Shown: positions 16,528 through 19,368 of the stretch, in pieces
Position numbering within the stretch: position 1 is the first letter of the stretch
Layout of the letters: each line of letters starts with the position of its first letter
Source of the DNA: Fidelibacterota bacterium
Lineage (GTDB): Bacteria > Fidelibacterota > Marinisomatia > Marinisomatales > UBA1611
Length of the DNA: 19,368 nucleotides
Direction: 5' to 3'
Assembly: GCA_012964275.1 (NCBI GenBank)
Contig: DTUG01000220.1
Location: forward strand, 1-19,368
Program-made: the position numbers and the translations under genes
Notes under the pieces: generated by a model
What the model was told of the DNA's origin: nothing
What the model saw: only the letters and a program-made list of their open reading frames with translations
The model's database searches: none

Positions 16528-17685
16528 ATGTCATCATATCGCCATACTGGAAACATAAAGGCAGGGCTGTTTATCCTTGGTATCCTGCTTATTATTGGTC
16601 TGTTGAACTATACAAGGTATCTGGCAAATGAACTGCGGAAGGATAATCGAGAGATAGTCCAGCTTTATGCAGAAATCATTGCGGAAACTGTGAAGGATAA
16701 GTCCGATAAGAACTTGGACTTTGTATTTGATAATATTATTCGAAAAGTAAAATTCCCTCTCATTCAATCTGACACGGATCATCTCCCGCAATTGTGGAAA
16801 AATATGCATCCAGGTATAAAAACAGCGGAAGATAGAAAGGCTCTACTAACCGCAATGGATAGATTTAATGAACCCATTCCTCTGATCTATGATAATATTA
16901 CCTTTGGTTTTCTCCATTATGGGGATTCTCATTTAATTCAGAAACTGCAATGGTGGACTTATATTGAACTGGGTGCTATCGGAATATTTATCTTTCTTGG
17001 ATTTGCCGGATTCACATTTATTCGAAATAATGAAAAACGCCATATCTGGGTGGGGATGTCTCGGGAGACAGCCCATCAGTTGGGGACTCCCGTATCAGCT
17101 CTTATGGGGTGGATCGACTGGTTGAAGGAGCACCCGGAAAAAGCAGATGAGATCATTCCGGATATGGAAGCTGACCTGAACAGGCTGCAACAGATCGGCC
17201 GAAGGTTCAGTAAAATGGGCTCTGAACCGAAAATGGAAGTTTTTGATTTATCCCAGCGTGTTGAAAAGGTAGTATCCTATCTTAATCGGAGAATGCCCAC
17301 ACTTGGGAAAAAGGTGAAACTTAACAATGAGATTGAAAATGGCGTAAAAGTTCGTGCGAACGCCTCCCTGTTATCCTGGTCGATTGAGAATGTGGTCCGC
17401 AACGGTATTGATGCCATCGATCGTGAAAACGGAAAAATTCATATAACGCTGCGGAAGGAAGGTAACCAGGCCCGGATCCGAATAAAGGACAATGGTAGAG
17501 GTGTACCGAAAAAAGACTGGAAAAATGTATTTAGACCTGGTTTTAGCACAAAGCAGGCAGGCTGGGGGCTGGGATTATCATTGGCGCAGCGAATCATTGA
17601 AGAAATACATCATGGAAAACTTTTTATCGTGGAGTCAAGTTCAGCCACGGGTACTGTATTTGAATTAACCATACCCTCACAATGA
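16528..17685 (+). CDS. Sensor histidine kinase (orphan)
   Basis: A 385-residue membrane histidine kinase. Helix 1 at about 12-32 and helix 2 at about 145-165 frame an extracytoplasmic sensor region of about 110 residues without a recognisable domain. The H-box is RETAHQLGTPVSALMGWID with phospho-acceptor His183; the HQLGTP form instead of the common HELRTP is familiar from FCB-group kinases. The ATPase domain has the N-box NVVRNGIDAI (Asn292), G1 DNGRGV (321-326) and G2 GWGLGL (345-350), so it looks catalytically intact. It starts directly after the YfhO stop (TAAATG), implying co-transcription with the glycan genes. No response regulator is in the window, so its partner is unknown; an envelope signal is a reasonable guess. 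Confidence 0.9.
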   Translation: MSSYRHTGNIKAGLFILGILLIIGLLNYTRYLANELRKDNREIVQLYAEIIAETVKDKSDKNLDFVFDNIIRKVKFPLIQSDTDHLPQLWKNMHPGIKTAEDRKALLTAMDRFNEPIPLIYDNITFGFLHYGDSHLIQKLQWWTYIELGAIGIFIFLGFAGFTFIRNNEKRHIWVGMSRETAHQLGTPVSALMGWIDWLKEHPEKADEIIPDMEADLNRLQQIGRRFSKMGSEPKMEVFDLSQRVEKVVSYLNRRMPTLGKKVKLNNEIENGVKVRANASLLSWSIENVVRNGIDAIDRENGKIHITLRKEGNQARIRIKDNGRGVPKKDWKNVFRPGFSTKQAGWGLGLSLAQRIIEEIHHGKLFIVESSSATGTVFELTIPSQ

Positions 17686-17750
17686 TGATTCAAGGATCTT
17701 TTGAAGGATTGGGTTAGACTGTTTCTCGTGTAAATTTCGCCCCAATAAAT

Positions 17751-17758
17751 AGAGGAGA
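17751..17758 (+). promoter_or_regulatory. Strong ribosome binding site of yajC
   Basis: AGAGGAGA sits 5 nt before the GTG at 17763 and fixes that codon as the yajC start, since no ATG is available at this position. It is the best Shine-Dalgarno in the window and fits a gene starting a new transcription unit after a 77-nt gap. Confidence 0.75.
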
Positions 17759-17762
17759 TTTT

Positions 17763-18098
17763 GTGGACATATTATTTGCTGGTGCGCAGTCGGGTCAGGG
17801 AGGAGGTGGAATTTTTACATTCATGCCATTTATTTTGATCATGGCAATTCTCTATTTTTTCATGATCCGGCCACAGACCAAAAAGCAAAAAGAAAAAGAA
17901 AAAATGCTTAGTGATCTTAAAAAGGGGGACAAGATTATCACTATGGGCGGCATTTTTGGAACAGTTTCAGGATTCAAAAACAGCGGCCGTTCCATTATAT
18001 TAAAAGTGGATAAGAATACAAATTTAACGCTGAATAAAACAGCTATATCCGGTCTGGCCGCAAAAGTAGGTGATGCCGATATGGAAACTCAATCCTAA
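17763..18098 (+). CDS. yajC: Sec translocon accessory protein YajC
   Basis: Small inner-membrane accessory subunit associated with SecDF in protein export. It has 111 residues. A glycine-rich N-terminal stretch (GQGGGG) leads to a single membrane helix at about 17-35 (FTFMPFILIMAILYFFM), then the hallmark IRPQTKKQKEKEKML and a cytoplasmic domain with LKKGDKIITMGGIFGTVSGF. All are typical of YajC. It starts at GTG with a strong Shine-Dalgarno. Its TAA overlaps the ATG of def by 1 nt, so translation of the two is coupled. No secD or secF is in the window. Confidence 0.93.
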   Translation: MDILFAGAQSGQGGGGIFTFMPFILIMAILYFFMIRPQTKKQKEKEKMLSDLKKGDKIITMGGIFGTVSGFKNSGRSIILKVDKNTNLTLNKTAISGLAAKVGDADMETQS

Positions 18099-18646
18099 TG
18101 GCAGTAATGGACATAGTGCATTACGGTGATCCTATACTGAGAAAAAAGTGTGCATCCGTTAAGGATTTTTCCAATTTGGATTCTTTAATAGATGATTTAT
18201 ATGATACCATGTATGAAGCAGAAGGTATAGGCTTGGCGGCAAACCAGGTCGGATTGGATCTGAATCTGTTTGTCATTGATATTTCACATACCGATGAAAA
18301 GGAAAAACCAAGGATATTTATCAATTGTGAAATCATTGTATCAGAAGGTCAAAGTGTCTTTCCCGAAGGGTGTCTTTCCATACCAGAAATAACCTTAGAT
18401 GTGACACGTCCTGAATTCATTACTTGTAAATACCAGGGTTTGGATAAAGAATGGCAGGAAGAAGAGTTCAGTGACTTGTTAGGACGGGCAATTCAGCACG
18501 AGATGGATCACCTGAACGGTATTTTAATCATAGACCGGGTAAGCTCACTGGAAAAAATGAAAGTAAATAAAGAATTAAAAGAAATAAAAATAAATGCGGA
18601 AAAAAAGGTGAGCAAACGATCCATTGAAAAGAGGGTCGTCCTTTAA
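18098..18646 (+). CDS. def: Peptide deformylase
   Basis: Metalloenzyme that removes the N-formyl group from nascent proteins. All three catalytic motifs are intact: GIGLAANQVG (43-52), EGCLSIP (90-96, metal ligand Cys92) and QHEMDH (metal ligands His134 and His138, catalytic Glu135). The length of 182 is normal, with a basic lysine-rich C-terminal tail after about residue 150. The ATG overlaps the yajC stop (TAATG). It is followed by fmt, the enzyme that adds the formyl group, the usual functional pairing. Confidence 0.96.
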   Translation: MAVMDIVHYGDPILRKKCASVKDFSNLDSLIDDLYDTMYEAEGIGLAANQVGLDLNLFVIDISHTDEKEKPRIFINCEIIVSEGQSVFPEGCLSIPEITLDVTRPEFITCKYQGLDKEWQEEEFSDLLGRAIQHEMDHLNGILIIDRVSSLEKMKVNKELKEIKINAEKKVSKRSIEKRVVL

Positions 18647-18673
18647 TTTACACCGGAGAGTTAGTCTAATACC

Positions 18674-18677
18674 GAGG
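18674..18677 (+). promoter_or_regulatory. Ribosome binding site of fmt
   Basis: GAGG stands 8 nt before ATG 18686 in a 39-nt gap after def and supports that start. No terminator is seen in the gap, so def and fmt are probably co-transcribed. Confidence 0.5.
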
Positions 18678-18685
18678 TGCTGGGG

Positions 18686-19368
18686 ATGAAAGTGGTTTTT
18701 ATGGGAAATCCTAGTTTTGCGATTCCCAGTCTTGAAAAATTGACTAAAAGCCGCCATGAAGTCATGGGTGTCGTATCAAATCCTCCCAAACCCATGGGCC
18801 GCCAAAAAAATATGAAGTATACAGCTGTAGGTGAATATGCTCATCAGCGCGAAGTGACACTCTTGGAGCCAGTGTCTTTACACAACGAAACAATAATATC
18901 GCAACTTAATTCGTTTAAAGCGGATGTATTTGTAGTGGTTGCTTATCGAATTTTACCTAAATCCATCTTTGCTATCCCGAAATTAGGCTCAATAAATCTC
19001 CACGCGTCCCTCCTGCCTGAATATCGAGGGGCAGCACCGATTCAATGGGTGTTAATGAATGGTGAAAAATATACCGGGGTGACCACTTTTTTTATTAACC
19101 CAAAAGTGGATACCGGAGATATTCTTCTGCAGAAAAAAATAGATATTCATGATAGTGATGATTTTGGAACACTGTCTGAAAAACTGAGTCGGATAGGCGC
19201 TGATTTAATTATTAATACCTTAGAATTAATGGAAGAAGGGAAAGTCCAGCCAGCCAGCCAGGATATGGACCTAGCTACCCAGGCTCCAAAAATATCGAAG
19301 GAGATGACTACGATAAACTGGAATTGGCCTGCATTAAAAATACATAACTGGATTCGAGGTTTATCCCC
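18686..19368 (+). CDS. fmt: Methionyl-tRNA formyltransferase (3' end outside window)
   Basis: Transfers a formyl group from 10-formyl-tetrahydrofolate to initiator Met-tRNA. The frame from ATG 18686 stays open to the window end, giving 227 codons of an expected 310 or so. Start MKVVFMGNPSFAIPSLEKL is typical. The catalytic triad of the formyltransferase fold is visible: Asn104 and His106 in SINLHASLLPEYRGAAPIQW, and Asp142 in KVDTGDILLQ. The substrate-binding loop is SNPPKPMGRQ, with Pro in place of the Asp of the E. coli-type QPDRP. The N-terminal catalytic domain is essentially complete, while the C-terminal tRNA-binding domain is cut off by the window edge. Confidence 0.95.
   Translation, partial: MKVVFMGNPSFAIPSLEKLTKSRHEVMGVVSNPPKPMGRQKNMKYTAVGEYAHQREVTLLEPVSLHNETIISQLNSFKADVFVVVAYRILPKSIFAIPKLGSINLHASLLPEYRGAAPIQWVLMNGEKYTGVTTFFINPKVDTGDILLQKKIDIHDSDDFGTLSEKLSRIGADLIINTLELMEEGKVQPASQDMDLATQAPKISKEMTTINWNWPALKIHNWIRGLS

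Noticed and set aside
17690..17712. Inverted repeat TTCAA...TTGAA after the kinase gene as terminator
   Set aside because: The stem is only 5 bp, AT-rich, and no T-run follows, so it is not convincing as an intrinsic terminator.
1..19368. Mobile elements, CRISPR arrays, tRNA or rRNA genes, riboswitches
   Set aside because: No transposase or integrase frame, no regularly spaced repeats and no tRNA-like cloverleaf were noticed; the gaps between genes are almost all too short to hold such elements.

Overview
The window reads as AT-rich bacterial chromosome with short intergenic gaps and every supported gene on the + strand. No tRNA, rRNA, CRISPR array, insertion sequence or phage gene was seen. 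Gene order and protein style (a histidine kinase with an AHQLGTP H-box, a TPR protein followed by a LolB/DUF4292-like lipoprotein, HolA with an ECF sigma, yajC-def-fmt) suggest a Gram-negative bacterium of the Fibrobacterota-Chlorobiota-Bacteroidota (FCB) superphylum. An uncultured lineage such as Marinimicrobia is my best guess. This is inference; no marker gene in the window settles the taxonomy.

Layout. (1) 1-3301: the 3' part of a PutP-like sodium/solute symporter whose frame is broken once near 1029, then holA (DNA polymerase III delta), an ECF sigma factor and its probable membrane anti-sigma partner, closed by a strong intrinsic terminator (3321-3366). (2) 3381-7294: a membrane-anchored GAF/GGDEF diguanylate cyclase, an exported TPR protein and a LolB/DUF4292-like lipoprotein. 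(3) 7300-16527: a surface-glycan cluster with two GT2 glycosyltransferases (the first a polyprenyl-phosphate type with two C-terminal membrane helices), a GT4 glycosyltransferase, a nitroreductase-family protein with a long N-terminal extension, a polysaccharide pyruvyl transferase, a Wzx-type flippase and a YfhO-family GT-C membrane protein. (4) 16528-19368: an orphan sensor histidine kinase, then yajC, def and the 5' part of fmt, which runs off the window.

From 3381 to 17685 the genes touch, overlap by 1 nt or are separated by at most 12 nt, with no visible terminator, so they may form one long transcription unit. A plausible reading is that cytoplasmic GTs build or charge lipid-linked sugars, the flippase moves product across the inner membrane, and YfhO attaches sugar on the outer side. 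Pyruvyl transferase and perhaps the nitroreductase-like protein would modify the glycan. The c-di-GMP synthase at the head and the kinase at the tail are candidate regulators. No initiating phosphoglycosyltransferase, Wzy polymerase or nucleotide-sugar gene is present, so the pathway is incomplete here.

The most notable items are the single-base frame break in the symporter on a G GGA AAA run, the nitroreductase/pyruvyl-transferase pair, the CsbB-like GT plus YfhO pairing, and an anti-sigma factor that lacks the usual zinc ligands. Most of the rest is ordinary housekeeping or glycan-cluster content.
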